Shown here in pieces: positions 63,959-64,000 of a stretch of 64,000 nucleotides of DNA (positions are counted from its first letter, which is position 1; every line of letters begins with the position of its first letter). Source of the DNA: Weissella koreensis KCTC 3621. Its GTDB lineage: Bacteria; Bacillota; Bacilli; Lactobacillales; Lactobacillaceae. A program made the position numbers and the translations under genes. The stretch spans positions 1 through 64,000 of the forward strand of contig NZ_AKGG01000004.1 in the NCBI RefSeq assembly GCF_000277645.1, given 5' to 3'. Below the pieces are notes generated by a model. The model was given only the letters and a program-made list of their open reading frames with translations. It ran no database searches and was not told where the DNA came from.

Positions 63959-64000
63959 ATGGCAACTCCACACAATGAAGCAAAGATGGGCGACTACGCC
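63959..64000 (+). CDS. deoD: Purine-nucleoside phosphorylase, N-terminal fragment (cut by window end)
   Basis: Only 14 codons are inside the window: MATPHNEAKMGDYA. TPHxxAKxGDYA is the start of DeoD-type purine nucleoside phosphorylases. AAAGTGAG precedes the ATG. It is the natural partner of pdp in the deo operon. Confidence 0.85.
   Translation, partial: MATPHNEAKMGDYA

Overview
The window looks like a chromosomal segment of a low-GC lactic acid bacterium, most likely Weissella (Lactobacillaceae, former Leuconostocaceae). The 16S rRNA gene reads like Weissella from memory, and the gene content fits: Thr/Ile-type tRNAs, CtsR-ClpC without McsAB, C69 and M29 peptidases, and a short decarboxylating 6-phosphogluconate dehydrogenase under an RpiR-type regulator, as expected for a heterofermenter. 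I see no prophage, insertion sequence, CRISPR array or plasmid backbone. This is mostly core genome.

Layout. 1-6.5 kb, minus strand: a secreted glucosaminidase with six wall-binding-type repeats, tRNA-Lys, aminopeptidase PepS, an FAD/NAD(P)-binding protein and NAD(P)HX epimerase. 6.6-16 kb, plus: a small unknown protein, an aquaporin, a PgpA-like protein overlapping L-asparaginase, a PC4/YdbC protein, an OmpR-type two-component system, a small membrane protein, an NhaP-type antiporter, thioredoxin and a DUF805 protein. 16.2-16.9 kb, minus: a CBS-ACT protein of the c-di-AMP-binding CbpA type. 17.3-27.7 kb, plus: the conserved pth-mfd-flippase-rqcP-divIC-tilS-hpt-ftsH cluster, with YabR missing and a homopolymer frameshift at the start of divIC. 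27.8-33.2 kb: a nucleoside salvage island (two nucleoside hydrolases and NupC on minus; a LacI-family regulator and rpiA on plus). 33.3-35.7 kb: a cysteine-free Hsp33 and lysS.

35.9-41.6 kb: a complete rRNA operon with two strong promoters, 16S, tRNA-Ile, 23S, 5S, tRNA-Asn and tRNA-Thr. 41.7-46.8 kb: dipeptidase PepD, an amino-acid permease behind what looks like a threonine-codon leader-peptide attenuator, an RpiR regulator, and divergent gnd. 47.1-48.3 kb: tRNA-Asn, an unknown protein and a Leu-Thr-Arg tRNA cluster. 48.5-59 kb: ctsR-clpC and rpoB-rpoC. 59-64 kb: tpx (minus), a GNAT protein, and deoC-deoB-pdp-deoD (the last cut by the window edge).

The genes share a theme of nucleoside and pentose use. 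NupC imports nucleosides, the hydrolases and Pdp/DeoD release (phospho)ribose, DeoB and DeoC funnel deoxyribose phosphates to glycolysis, RpiA interconverts pentose phosphates, and Gnd makes ribulose 5-phosphate. Full-consensus catabolite (cre) sites lie at the nupC and deoC promoters, and a shared palindrome lies downstream of the nupC and rpiA promoters.

The best candidates for something new are: (1) the MQQNKLVKIKNTTT leader peptide with nested antiterminator/terminator arms in front of the permease; (2) the A9 tract that splits divIC from its ribosome-binding site and ATG; (3) an Hsp33 that has lost all four zinc/redox cysteines; and (4) a structured, unclassified leader RNA in front of deoC. 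All are read by eye; no folding program, alignment or database search was run.
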